Source of the DNA: Bolinopsis microptera
Taxonomy: Eukaryota > Ctenophora > Tentaculata > Lobata > Bolinopsidae
Direction of reading: 5' to 3'
Length of the DNA: 64,000 bases
Assembly (NCBI RefSeq): GCF_026151205.1
Contig: NC_087081.1
Span: 15,102,340-15,166,339, forward strand
In this document: piece by piece, positions 9,435 to 31,316 of the stretch
Position numbering within the stretch: the stretch's first letter is position 1
Layout of the letters: each line of letters begins with the position of its first letter
The notes under the pieces: generated by a model
Told to the model about the DNA's origin: nothing
The model's database searches: none
What the model saw: the letters and a program-made list of their open reading frames with translations, nothing else
Translations under genes and position numbers: made by a program

Positions 9435-10290
9435 TTCCAAATATGAAAATCTCTGAACACAAATTTGACAGATTGGATGAAATTTTTGCCCAGAGACCAA
9501 TTAGTCTCCAAACTGAGGAAGTGAAAATGCCGCGGAAAATTTAAACATCATATCATGTCCCATTCTCCAGGAAACTTCCAGGACCAAAATTTTACAGTTT
9601 TGACTGAATTTCTCACCCTTAACCAATTAGTCGTTCAATTATAGATGTTAAGTGACACGATTGAGGTGCTAGAAGTTTGATTGAGGTCGGAGAAAGCTCA
9701 CAGCAGAAAGCTTAACAAAACGAAAATTCATATTTTCCAATTTCTGTCCCATTTTCAAATATGAAAATTTCTGAACATAAATTTGACAGATTGGATGAAA
9801 TTTTTGCCCAGAGACCTATTAGTCAGTTAATTGATGATGGGATGAAACCAAATTGAGGTATTGGAAGTCAAAATGCCGCAGAAAATTGAAAAATCATATT
9901 GTCCCATTCTCTGTCCCATTTTCAGTTTTTGAAGATGAAATTTCTAGGACCAAAATTTTACAGTTGTTACTGAATTTCTCACCCGCATTCCGCAACCAAT
10001 TAGTCGTTCAACTATAGATGTTAAGTGACCCGATTGAGGAGCTAGAAGTTTGATTGAGGTCGGAGGAAGCTCACAGCAGAAAGCTTAACAAAACGAAAAT
10101 TCATATTTTCCAATTTCTGTCCCATTTTCAGATATGAAAATTTCTGAACACAAATTTGACAGATTGGATGAAATTTTTGCCCAGAGACCAATTAGTCAGT
10201 TAATTGATGATAGTATGAAACCAAATTGAGGTACTGGAAGTCAAAATGCCGCAGAAAATTGAAAAATCATACTGTCCCATTCCCAACACA
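9415..10290 (-). repeat. ~350-370 bp tandem repeats at the retrotransposon 5' end
   Basis: Landmarks recur in order. AAAATGCCGCGGAAAA-type blocks lie near 9520, 9868 and 10238. TTCTGTCCCATTT blocks lie near 9424, 9754 and 10114. The GCTCACAGCAGAAAGCTTAA block lies near 9695 and 10070. This gives about 2.3 copies. They lie just upstream of ORF1, whose first codons fall inside the last unit, resembling the promoter monomers of some L1 5' UTRs. A promoter role is inference. Confidence 0.75.
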
Positions 10291-11341
10291 ATCATTCTCT
10301 GCCATAGACCACAACTAGCCGATCAAGGACAAAATCTCCACGGATGAAAGACTACTGTGTAGTAAATCTCCGTCAATAAGGTCGTCACTCGTCAGCCTTT
10401 CGAGTGTATTAGCTTGTGATATCGCCACATCTTTCAAATGCAAAAACTCTCAATTTCTACAAGCTGCAAAATCTGAACGTACGTGATCAGAAAGTTTCAT
10501 CATAAAAGCGTTGACGCGCGCTACGCAAAAGTAAGATTTGCCACACAGCACTCTTTGTTGCACATTCAGCAGACTTGGAAGATATATCGAATGCGACGGT
10601 GGAGACAATGTTTCTTTAAATTGATGACGTTTAAACGACGTTTTTAACCGCTTAATTGATGACGTGAAACATGTTGTAGTTATCTTCCTAATATGGGTTG
10701 TTGTGTTTGAATAAAGTTTAAGACACACGTTTTCAATCGCAACTAAATATACTAAATTACACAGTTAGGATAGTGAAATAAATTATCAATAATTAGTCAT
10801 TGTTATCTTTTCTTAGCCCAGATAACCAAAACTTTATCAACAATTAACATAATTTACATTCAAAAAGTTACTTATTTACTATTCAAAACATGTTTGATAT
10901 CTCTTACCGGATCATCAAGAGAATCGACAGAAAAACTAAAACAAACACAAATCGTCTCAGAAAAGACTCAAATCAAAAGCGGTGCTGTCACAAATATTTA
11001 AGATAATAATTGCCAACTAAAATTACTGCATTGTATGTTTCTCAACTGGTGTTTAAAAGGATATTTTTACGTTTACTTTTAAATTTTAGTAGTAAACAAA
11101 TCATGGGGAAACACTGATATCTTACTAGAAAGTTACTACAGAATCAAATAAATCTCAGAATACTGTAACATCATATAAAATAGCCAGAAACAAATTTTAA
11201 ATAGAAAATATCTGTGGCATGCATCTACCGGGAGCTCTAACCGTTTAAATATTTTCTCAACAAATAATTTACGAGGTGTGAGTATAACTGATAACATCTG
11301 AGAATATAGTCACGTGGTTTATGATAATATCTCCTTAATTA
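10291..11341. other. Intergenic DNA between retrotransposon and tbc1d23 3' end
   Basis: AT-rich, with no recognisable coding region, RNA gene or repeat family. It should include the 3' UTR of tbc1d23 near its right end. The 92-codon open frame at 10450-10728 (minus) has no domain I recognise and is not supported. Confidence 0.45.
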
Positions 11342-17508
<6,167 letters not shown>

Positions 17509-18448
17509 ATCTCACATAATGTACACAGCTCACATTGTCTAGACGGGGAGTTAAATATTGTTAATGCAATTCATTTAACATATATAATATCAAAATTCTT
17601 AGAATATCTGAAAATTCTTAGAATATCTGAAAATTCTTAGAATATCTTAAAATTCTTAGAATATCTCAGTGAAAATTGGTTTCAGTGTACCTTCTCAGCA
17701 TATTTTGTACGGAATCTCAAAATGTGCAACGCTTTCAAAATCATAAAAAGATTATAATTCATTGACTTAATAGTCTTGAGTTTAAACGAGGACAAAAACA
17801 ATGCGTTTCACAGTGTAAATTTAATTGTAATGAATAACGACAACGCTAAACAAATAGTCCTTATAGAACTGTGTGTTAAATGATGATAGAGCAAATCTTT
17901 TCCGTTAGCACCAATTATCAATTATCAATTTAGTGCGGTGCAGTGTAATTGGAAATTACCATGAGAAGACATTTTAATCAGAAAAAATGTCTTGGGACTG
18001 TACTGTGGCCAGACAGATAATTTGGAAGTCACTTTATACTTTTATAGGCCAAAAAGATGATTCGATCGCAATTGTATAAATATTTGGTGAGAAGTTGTAA
18101 CGAAAACTAACCGTAAAACTCGTTATAAATATTATTCAAAATAAATAACACGGTGCTAATTAAAAATCAATTAACAAGGCATTGAAGACGTTAATAATAA
18201 GATATTATTATGATAAAAAGCACTGTTCATGTATAATAATAGACACGGTGTACAACATCATTATACGCAGCTAAAACAGTCGCATCTCTGTAAAAGTTAA
18301 AATTTGCCTGATGACCTGGGTTACTTTGACATGTCAATATTAAAAGTTGGCGAACAAATAGATCGGTATGTCATAGCGTGGTCATCCGGAGTTGATGGAC
18401 GGCGGAAGGAATGTTGAAGTTGCGGGGTAATGTGGACTGTCATCCACT
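17509..18448. other. Intergenic DNA between tbc1d23 start and wdr5 end
   Basis: It holds the tbc1d23 promoter/5' UTR and the wdr5 3' UTR on the minus strand. A ~19-bp repeat (AAAATTCTTAGAATATCT, about four units) lies at 17589-17667. No RNA gene or other coding region was recognised. Confidence 0.5.
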
Positions 18449-23180
<4,732 letters not shown>

Positions 23181-23507
23181 AGCTTTATCAATTAATCTAT
23201 TATAGAATCACAATGATTAACAAATTATGGGTCTGTTAATCTTAATTAAGCTTTTCAAAGGGGGCACGGTAAAAATTTATAAAAAACTGAGATGTGCTGT
23301 ATTTTTATATATTTTATATACTGAAACAGGAATTTATTAAAGTTGCAATATTTAAATAGCCAAGGAAATTGATAAATAAGCCACACTTTAACAACAAATT
23401 TCCTTATGGCTATAAAATTATATAAACATTTTTATATAATTATAATACAAAATAACTTGAAACTCTAGACCAGAAGAAACAATCTTCTGTCATTCTTAGA
23501 ATATTAG
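23181..23507. other. Short intergenic spacer between xrcc2 and wdr5
   Basis: AT-rich spacer of 327 bases between two genes on the same strand. It must hold the wdr5 promoter/5' UTR and the xrcc2 3' UTR; an AATAAA on the minus strand lies at 23333-23338. No other gene is seen. Confidence 0.5.
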
Positions 23508-24263
23508 TTAGCATAAACTGGTCACACAACCATTTCTGAGATCAACATTGAACTGAACAGAGTGTTTGCTACCACCATGGTTATCATGGTTACCAAGGTT
23601 ACCATGGTTACCATGGTTACTCCCCTCTTCCACAATGTATCTGGGGTTAGCCTGGCTAGTAAGTTTCAGTCTCCTAGTAACCAGCTTACCCCACGAAAAA
23701 GGCAGGATATTCTCACTCTGTCTGATTGGTGGATGCCAGGATATGAGGAGGGAACAGTAAGGTTTTATATTAAGTAGTTTAGGTACTATCTTGTCACGTG
23801 TGGTGTGCTTATCGTGACTCCAGTAGAAGGATAAGATGTTATCAACTATAACAATATCAGTGTAGTCAGGGTTCTGTTTAAACTGTTTCTCAACTGAGTC
23901 CAGCACTGACAACAGATCATGTAGACCACAACATTGTGACAGAGCCAGTCGCTGTAACACACTGTCACACTGTGACACACTGTCACACTCTGGGTGGGAA
24001 GCTGCAAGGAGATTTTGGAATTTATGCGGAGTAACCCCTCTATCACAATCAATGTAAACAACACGTGAAGAGGGATTTTTGACAAGAAAGTCCAGTGTAA
24101 CAGAACACAGCACAGAGGTAGCACCTGTCACGTGTCCTCCAGACAATTCTAATACTTCTCCTTTGTGCAGGGTTGGAAGTAGAGTGCTCTCAAAATTGTT
24201 AGTTACCTTCTTTCTGGTGCATCTTCTTAGTAAGTCTTGGTATGATTCTCCGCTACTTTCCAT
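23508..24263 (-). CDS. xrcc2: XRCC2-like RAD51 paralogue, Walker A lysine missing
   Basis: 251 residues in one exon from the ATG at 24263 (MESSGESYQDLLRR); the open frame upstream of it is not homologous. Similar to XRCC2: GEVLELSGGHVTGATS at the Walker A position, RVVYIDCD, and DIVIVDNILSFYW (Walker B region; human LLILDSLSAFYW), then SWGKLVTRRLKLT. The C-terminus ends in Cys, as in human XRCC2. XRCC2 is part of the BCDX2 complex that supports RAD51 filaments in homologous recombination repair. The P-loop lysine is replaced by Ala (GGHVTGAT against GxxxxGKT), so classical ATP binding is unlikely. Near the C-terminus short DNA repeats encode a Gly-Asn-His-rich stretch (GNHGNLGNHDNHGG). Family assignment is by motif order and length; another divergent RAD51 paralogue is possible. 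Confidence 0.78.
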   Translation of the reverse strand: MESSGESYQDLLRRCTRKKVTNNFESTLLPTLHKGEVLELSGGHVTGATSVLCSVTLDFLVKNPSSRVVYIDCDRGVTPHKFQNLLAASHPECDSVSQCDSVLQRLALSQCCGLHDLLSVLDSVEKQFKQNPDYTDIVIVDNILSFYWSHDKHTTRDKIVPKLLNIKPYCSLLISWHPPIRQSENILPFSWGKLVTRRLKLTSQANPRYIVEEGSNHGNHGNLGNHDNHGGSKHSVQFNVDLRNGCVTSLC

Positions 24264-24524
24264 CGTTACTACTAAAATTACGAGAAGAATATTTTCATTT
24301 TTATATAGTTTTTTAATAGGTTTAACTACCGTTCTATCAAAAAAAATTTTTGTTTTCTGATGTTTTACAAAGTCGTTTTGATCGGAATAAGTGTATGAAC
24401 ATTCCTTACACTTCTTAGGTTTTTTCTCTGCTATAAATTTGATCTCTAACAAGTAATTATTTCCTATTATAAGTATCCCACGAACATTTTTTATTTTTAA
24501 TTGGTTAGATTGGGGTCTTGAATG

Positions 24525-25812
24525 GGGGTATCCAATGGTGAAAAATGCTGAAAAATGGTAAATGATTTTTATAGAGAATCGGGTTTCCAAATTGTAAAAT
24601 TTCACCATTATTCGCCATTTTCATCATTTTTCGATGAATATATTTGTTGGATACAAAGAAACAATTAAACATGTGTTTCATTAAATTTAAAGTAAGTCTA
24701 GGTTTTACAATTCGGAAACTCGATTCACCAAAACTATCAATCACCATTTTTTCAAACTAGTGAACACTGAACATGGTGAGTAATGTACATCAAAATTGGT
24801 TACTTTTAGTGAACATGGCAAGTAAGATACAAGAATCATAATGTATTATCTAAAAACATGCACATTATTTCCTGTTTGAATATTCCCATTTTATAATTTA
24901 CCCATTGATCCTCATTCAAAGTTTTCCAGATAATAAAAGTGGAATCGAAGTATGTAACTAAAGACGATTGGTGTAGGTTGCAAAGTTGAGAAGAGTAATT
25001 ATGTGATGGTTGTAGAAGATATCGTTGACATGGAGGTAATACTCGTGAAAATATTGCCCTCTAAGTTGAGAAATAGATGGGCACAAGGGCACTGTCTTAG
25101 AAAATCCGAGACGGTCTCTTCTTCGTGGTCACACATCGGACATGCACTGGTGCTAGATTTGCAGATGGTACGAAGGTGTTTGTTTAACCCCAGTGTCCGG
25201 TGATAAGGTGCAATGTAGTTCTGTATTTCTGACTAAGTAGTATGAATTCTCATTATATGTCTAGTAAGATAAACTTGGCGAGTAGGATACATCGAAACTA
25301 GTAACTTTTGGTGAATATGCATATGGCGAGAAAGGTACATCAAAACTGGTAACTTTTGTCTGTTAGTGAATTTAGCGAGTAAGGTACATCAAAACTGGTA
25401 ACTTTTGTTGATCATGATGAGTAAGGTACATCGGAACTGGTAATTTTTTGTGAACATGGCGAGTAAGATACATCAAATCTATTAACTTTTGGTGATCATG
25501 GTGAGAAAAGTACAACAAATCGAGTTACTTTTGGTGATCATGGTGAGAAAAGTACAATACATCTAGTAACTTTTAGTGGTCATGATGAGAAAAGTACACC
25601 AAAACTGGTTACTTATAGTGAACATGGCGATTAAGGTTCATAAAAACTGAGCTCTTGGTACACATTTAATATTTCAATTTGATACTTTGAAAATAAAAAA
25701 CTAAAATGGTGACAAATTGTGCAAAATGGCGAATGAATTTTATGGTTTTTTATGGTGAATCAGATTTGCAAATTGTAAAATTTCACCATTTTTCACCATT
25801 GTTCACCATTCG
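24525..25812 (+). mobile_element. Inverted-repeat element with internal satellite, copy A
   Basis: It begins TATCCAATGGTGAAAAAT and ends with TTCACCATTGTTCACCATT, so the termini are inverted repeats rich in GGTGAA/TTCACC. Both ends carry the block AAATTGTAAAATTTCACC. The interior has ~40-bp tandem units (consensus GTAAGGTACATCAAAACTGG then TAACTTTTGGTGA) at about 24740-24830 and 25260-25640. No transposase is seen, so it is non-autonomous. Copy B at the window's right end matches it in reverse orientation, including the subterminal AAACAATTAAACATGTGTTT and ACTGAGCTCTTGGTA blocks, which defines the element. The superfamily is not clear. Confidence 0.8.
25040..25232 (-). pseudogene. Non-LTR retrotransposon C-terminal fragment inside copy A
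   Basis: On the minus strand an open stretch reads YIAPYHRTLGLNKHLRTICK, then a Cys/His knuckle (CPMCDHEEETVSDFLRQCPC). This is the usual C-terminal pattern of jockey/RTE-like ORF2 proteins (Hx3H...CxxC...EET...CP). Nothing else of ORF2 is present. Copy B lacks this piece, so it is an insertion or capture in copy A. Confidence 0.7.
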
Positions 25813-26391
25813 ATATAACAGCAATTTGGGATGGTTTACATTTACATTATTAACTTTCCTGCGAATAGTTTTTAAGCCTCATAAATTGTAGCTGAGTGAT
25901 CATAAGCAGTCAATGACAACAGGAAATTAATATTTTGTCACTTCAATTTCAATGTAAGTAGCAAATAAAATCAAATTGAGTTAATCTTAAAACAAACAAG
26001 AAATAAAGCTCTCACAGTGAAAAATTGCAAAATATTTCTGAGCTATACAGTACTGATCTTATTGACATTTGACCACTATGTTTTCTCTTTCTCTCTATGG
26101 TAGCGCAATCTCTAGGCATAACTACACCTGCCATTGAAATATTATTACTTATTAATAAAACTAATTTACATTTGACCCACTTAAGTTTACTCTGTTCCTA
26201 GATCAGTATAAGAAATAATATTTTTAATCATTGATGATTCAGTTGGAGATTAGAGATTTAGAAACTGATTGAAAATGTAATATAATTGTCTTGCATTGGT
26301 GTTCCTATACTGAACAAAGTTATAAGACTGTTCAAAGCTACACTAACAACCCAATTTTCATATATTTGTAGAGTAGTAGACCACAAACTCG
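25813..26391. other. Intergenic DNA, bag1 3' side
   Basis: AT-rich, with no recognised coding or RNA gene; the right end should be the bag1 3' UTR. Confidence 0.45.
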
Positions 26392-27835
26392 TTAAAGTTT
26401 CTCCATCATTTTGTCGCACTCATCCAACATGGACTGTATAAATAAAACTGTGCTCTTCTTCAAGCTTCTGATACCTTCATCTGACGATTGCTGGAACAAA
26501 TAATGTGGGGATTGAGTAAATGGCATCGAAATAAGTTGTCACATAAATAATGTTGCAGAAGTTCTATCAGACTAGACCCAAATATGTAATATTTTGTAAA
26601 TGATATATAATATCCCTGGCCTCATTTATGCAGATGCCTTGCTAGGCTGATACTAGGCTGAGAACCTTAATATTATTTTCAAAGTGTAAGAAAGGAAGAA
26701 AAAAGTAATTTTGACAATTTATAAAAACAGACTTACCAAAGAGTCTAAAAATTCCAAATGTTTCATAGACTGCTCCACACAACCAATACACTGTTTATGA
26801 ATCTTACTGAGAGCTTCAGCTTTTAAGTCATCTGGCATGTACCCCTGGAGAAATAAAAATTCTATTGACATGTTTTCTTTGCTACGGATAAATTAAATGA
26901 GAGGGTTGCTATGTCGGCTGCATGTCAGACATGAAAGGGAGTTGATAAATCAGGTCAGAAAGTAGAGCATAGTTTAAGAGTTGCTTAGCAGATTACTGAT
27001 TAAAAGTTGCCATCTTTGTTTGCTCTTTAGCAAATGGTGAAATATGTCTACTATTGGGTTCACAATTAATGAACAAATTTGTAACTTACATACATTCTTT
27101 ATGCCTTGTAATTGTCCATCCAGGTCAGTCACTTTAACTTTAATTTGTTCTGCATCAGTCTTTACCTTATGGGGGAATAAACGATCTCACAAAAGATTCA
27201 TTTGGTTCATAAATTAAATATGTAACTCTCATACATTATCCAATGGATACAATTTAAATTTAAATAATTTAGATTTGTATGATTTGAAGAAATATTGGAT
27301 TTGTAATTGATTGCACGATGAAGTTAATTTCCAAAAATACTATACCTTATTAATTTTCAGGATTAAAGCATCATTTTGAGGATTGTCCTGGCGGCCAAGA
27401 AGCATGATTTTGCTGCCTGATGATACACCCAGTGCAGGAAGCCCAAACCCACCAATTGCGATTTGCTTTCCTGTTTAAACAAACAATTTCAATCATTAAC
27501 TACATATTAAAGACATTTATAAACATCCTATTTTATGAAGTCATAATATTGCTCAAACTGGACTCTTGCATATTATATTTTGTAGCAATCAATTATGAAA
27601 AAAATTAGCACAACCCACAAAGTAGACCATCCTTAATTTTGATAATTAAATATCATAATATAACATGTATCGTGATTTACTAAATCAGTTTACCTTTGTG
27701 AATCAGTTTCTGTCGGGACAATGGAACACCTGTAACAGCTTCAATCTTGGTTGACAAATCTTCACTGGTTGGACATGAGTCTCGAATTGAAATCTGATGT
27801 TTTTTAGCACCATGAGAAACGGTCACTTTGTACAT
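26392..27835 (-). CDS. bag1: BAG family molecular chaperone regulator 1
   Basis: Five coding exons (minus): 27835-27694, 27470-27346, 27165-27094, 26844-26737, 26490-26392; phases close, 181 residues. The N-terminus is a ubiquitin-like domain: MYKVTVSHGAKKHQISI, LIHKGKQIA, then LPALGVSSGSKIMLLGRQDN (human: [20 protein letters not shown]). The C-terminus is a BAG helix bundle (KAEALSKIHKQCIGCVEQSM; VLFIQSMLDECDKMMEKL). BAG1 is a nucleotide-exchange factor for Hsp70 and links it to the proteasome through the ubiquitin-like domain. This is the short form without the N-terminal nuclear extension of long human isoforms. The first ATG in frame is used. Confidence 0.92.
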
Positions 27836-28154
27836 AGTTAACAGCTTTACTTGGCTGAGATTTTTTTGTGATTAATGTTAATTTAATTGCGAAAAGATTT
27901 CAGTAATGAACAATTAACGATCAAAATATAGTTGAAATGAATAACTTAAATAACAAGCCCCCTTGTACCTGGGCTCTTGAAGTGACACTAGTCATGGTTT
28001 AGAATGAGAACCTAAAAGTATTAATTAGGATTATCTTGAAACCTTGTATTCTGTTTGACGATCTGTTTGACTTGAGCGAGTTGCATCAGTGTTAAGGATT
28101 GACATTATTGAATTGTACATTTGCAGAATAGCAGACTACAAATCCAAGAGTAAG
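27836..28154. other. bag1 upstream region
   Basis: Non-coding; should contain the bag1 promoter and 5' UTR. Nothing else recognised. Confidence 0.4.
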
Positions 28155-28798
28155 CAGTGGCGTAACGACCGCCTCTGCAGCCCCAGCCACACAGGGGGGA
28201 TACACCTCAGGTGGTCTAAGCAACTAGCAAAAATGTGTGTTTTATTTGATAATTTAATTATTTTAAGAGATGAGCAGATGGCTTTGAACTAAACTTCAAA
28301 TCAGGGAGCAGAATTAGGGGGTAGTTGCATAACAAACGGCCCTATAAACTCTGCTATGCAGGAAGGGCGCCATTTGATATCAAATTCTGACCAGAGATCG
28401 ACCGTAATCGCGGTCCCAGCCAAAATAAAAATTTTACCAGGATTTTACTTACCTTACTTTACGTTGTTAAGCTGCAAGGCAGCAAGGTTATCTATGAAAA
28501 CCACCCTTTATCTTTTACTTCGGACAACCATGGCCGGCACCAGCACTTACAGGAACCCGAAGGATTGATAACTAAGGCCAGCGACGGTTAAGGTGTTATA
28601 CCACACTTTCTTCGCCCATGCGCATGGCTCCTCTGTATAGATCATGTACAGCTCCTCATTTAACCCTCACACACGATTTCTTGAGCATTCGGCTGAGTAG
28701 ACCGGGATTTTTTTTAAATTGATCAATCCTGGTCCCGGCTATTTACAAATTCTTATTCCAATGAAACAAAAAGTTTTCAAAATTTCGTTACGCTACTG
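28155..28798. mobile_element. Possible MITE with CAGTGGCGTAACG ends
   Basis: The left end CAGTGGCGTAACG (28155-28167) and right end CGTTACGCTACTG (28786-28798) are inverted matches at 12 of 13 positions and enclose 644 bases without a coding region. A second AGTAGCGTAACG starts right after at 28809, making a perfect 12-bp hairpin across the boundary and suggesting another element end abuts it. No target duplication was identified. Confidence 0.5.
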
Positions 28799-28826
28799 AC
28801 TTCCGGTAAGTAGCGTAACGTTGCGA

Positions 28827-28845
28827 CCCCCCCCCCCCCCCCCCC
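28827..28845. repeat. Run of 19 cytosines
   Basis: An uninterrupted C tract in AT-rich DNA. Its length is likely polymorphic or uncertain in the assembly. Confidence 0.9.
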
Positions 28846-29090
28846 TCACTGAAAAATCGCCCCCCTGTTGGCGCCCACCTCCCTAAAATTGGACAAATTA
28901 GATGATTTTAGATGATACGCCTGTAAAATCTCTAAAAAAGTGTATTTCTAGAGCAAAACACACAGTTTTTCTAGTACCGTAGTTCACATAGCCATGTGTA
29001 TACACGTACTGCGTGACGCGCTTGTTTCACAAGTTAAATCCTTTGCCGCCTTCGGCACGGCGGTCGCGCGCTACTGCAAGCGAGAGGGCT

Positions 29091-29650
29091 CTAGCTCTGG
29101 TTAGAGCAAGTACCGTAGTTAAGTTTTACAAAATAGTCCCACATAGTAGTAAAAGTAGCCAATTCAATTTGTTGGCTCTGCAAATTAATATCTAAATCTG
29201 ATATTCTTACTATACTACCACTTTTTATCCCTCTTTCTTCTCTAAGAGCAATAATTGTTGTTCTTAATGAGTCAAATCTTATTCTTTTCCTGATAAAAGT
29301 TATAGCTTCACTGTATCTTTGACCTGATTTTCTAGACATTCTATCAGCTAACTTTTTGAAGAACGTATTTGCTTTTCTTCCCATTCCACCTGTTGTTGAT
29401 AGGACTACCGGTGTAAATGTTCCAAGTTCCAATTCGACAATCTTTTTGTTGTACGGTACATGTTTTTCTTTTGTCTCTCATGGCTAGTGTACATACTCAT
29501 TGGAGATCCAAGAGCCTTCTTGGAAGGACCTTGAGCATGAAATACTCTTACATGTCTAAAAATACCCTTTCCAATGGGTTCCATACACTCCTAGCACTAG
29601 CTCCATCTGCTTTGTTGGCCCCTTTAGGAAGTTCTCTCCCATTGACAGGG
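29091..29650 (-). pseudogene. Reverse-transcriptase C-terminal fragment of a non-LTR element
   Basis: On the minus strand a first frame gives HVRVFHAQGPSKKALG and MYTSHERQKKNMY. After a frame change at about 29430 it gives GTFTPVVLSTTGGMGRKANT and RYSEAITFIRKRIRFDSLRT. This order (DVRVxxPxAxS, then FTPLVxSTTGGMGxE, then a Gln-x-Tyr-Ser...Leu-Arg region) is a well-known C-terminal signature of retroelement proteins in cnidarian and other invertebrate genomes. It is broken by at least one frameshift and lacks the RT core. Confidence 0.72.
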
Positions 29651-31316
29651 ATAAAAGAAGTTTGGTGGTAACATCTTTACAGCCAGCAGTTTTTAATGTT
29701 TTTAATTGTTTAGTACTTTTTGTTGATTTTATTGATCGCTGGATTTTTTAAATCAATGTGTGTAGTTTTTAGTCAATAAATGATTTTGATAACTGTGCAA
29801 GTGGCGATTGAAATTAAACCTTGGCCTTTCTATGTAAATTTTTAAGGGGCGGTGATACTCGAAAAATGTTTTGAATTTGTTCCAAATACAAAATCGTGAT
29901 CGACGAGTCCAACTCGGCGCGCGTTTTGGTAGGTTATAAACCTACAATGTACAAGCAAATTGATGCATGTAGATTTTTAGTTGTAAAAGGGCCCTTGAGA
30001 CATGTGAGTTTTTAAATCAAAGTCTTGCCCGCGCCGCGCAATTTTCGAAACTAGACCATTTCTGAAATGAAATATTTATATCCCATTCACAATTCATATG
30101 ATTAACTAACAACACAAAAACGTGGTCAACCGTGTCAAAGCGGCCGATCGTAAATAATGTGAGCAAATGTGTAAATATGAAAAAAGTATAACTCAATCAT
30201 CAATATAAGGCAAAACAAAATTAAAATACTTATAAGAACATTTTATATATTTATAAAAAACCAAAAATTTCGAGGGGTAAATTATTTTGAATCAATTAAA
30301 GCAAGTAAACATGATTTTCTTAATTTTTAATTTGTTTAATTGTTAATGCACCCATTCATGCTGAGTCACGCCGCGCATAAATAATATTACATTAAACTAC
30401 TAGCTTAAAACGATTGACAAAATCGAGCGCTATAACATAATCTTATTTTCCTGCAATAATATGTGTTGAGTGTCCCAAAAAGTATGTTTTAGTAAGCCAG
30501 CTAGTGATTCAAACTGATATTTGTTACATAACACTGATGTATGTGTACTGACTGGTGTCTTTCCAAGCTTTAAAAGATTATGATAGAATCCTTTTTACTA
30601 CTTCAACTCTCAATCAAGGTTTTCCTGAACATATTCGACTGAGATGACTGCAGAAGCTTTCATAAACTAATAATTCCACAAATAACCTCTGACATTCATG
30701 GCACCAGTGGAGCTCCTGCAATTTGGCAATTGCAAATTATTAAAGCCACCGCTACAGCCTTATCCACACCCGAGGAGATCCTTACGAAACCATGTGTTGA
30801 CTTGAGCTGGAGGACATACAGAAATTCTACTTAGTATTTCTTTTAGGCTTTACTAAATTGTGTATCATTATCAAGGTAGACTTTAGTACACAAACATAAG
30901 TGTGCTTATAAACAGTGTCAATAAACGTTGTACGATTTATGATTCGTTTTACGATTTACTGGAAAGGATGGAAACCCCAATACATGTAGCTGAGAGTTGA
31001 GACACCTAACAGCCGGTCGCGGTTGACCGACTAACCAAAACCACCAGACCTGATAGTTAAAAACTGTGACGAAACCCTTGAGAAGTTAAAGGCTTACAAC
31101 CATAATAGTCCATAAAAGACGTATGCAAAGATTTAAAAGGTTGTGATCCCCGTAAAAGTACACATACATTGGAGTAGTTTTTAAAACATACCAAATTGCT
31201 ATTTAATTTGATTCGATAAGGCTAATAAACCGCTTTGTTTTTAACGATATGTCATTCTTCCCAGTTTCATTCCATTCAGTGTAAGTAGTTCGAGAGTGAA
31301 GAAGTGAGTTTTTGAC
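29651..31316. other. Intergenic DNA upstream of ggact
   Basis: About 1.7 kb without a recognisable gene, RNA or strong repeat; AT-rich with a few GC-rich dinucleotide patches near 29910-30060. Its right end should hold the ggact promoter. Confidence 0.45.

Larger units (their letters stand above)
2630..10290 (-). mobile_element. CR1-like non-LTR retrotransposon with tandem 5' repeats
   Basis: On the minus strand, 5' to 3', it contains tandem ~350-370 bp repeats (9415-10290), ORF1 (9434-5778) broken by one in-frame stop, and ORF2 (5687-2630) with AP-endonuclease and reverse transcriptase domains. An SGNH-type esterase in ORF1 together with an APE endonuclease is known from the CR1/L2 group, which is why I place it there. 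The coordinates cover ORFs and 5' repeats; the 3' UTR may reach about 2125. The copy is long and mostly open, so it is fairly young, but the stop in ORF1 and the frame break in ORF2 suggest it is now inactive or needs recoding. Confidence 0.85.
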
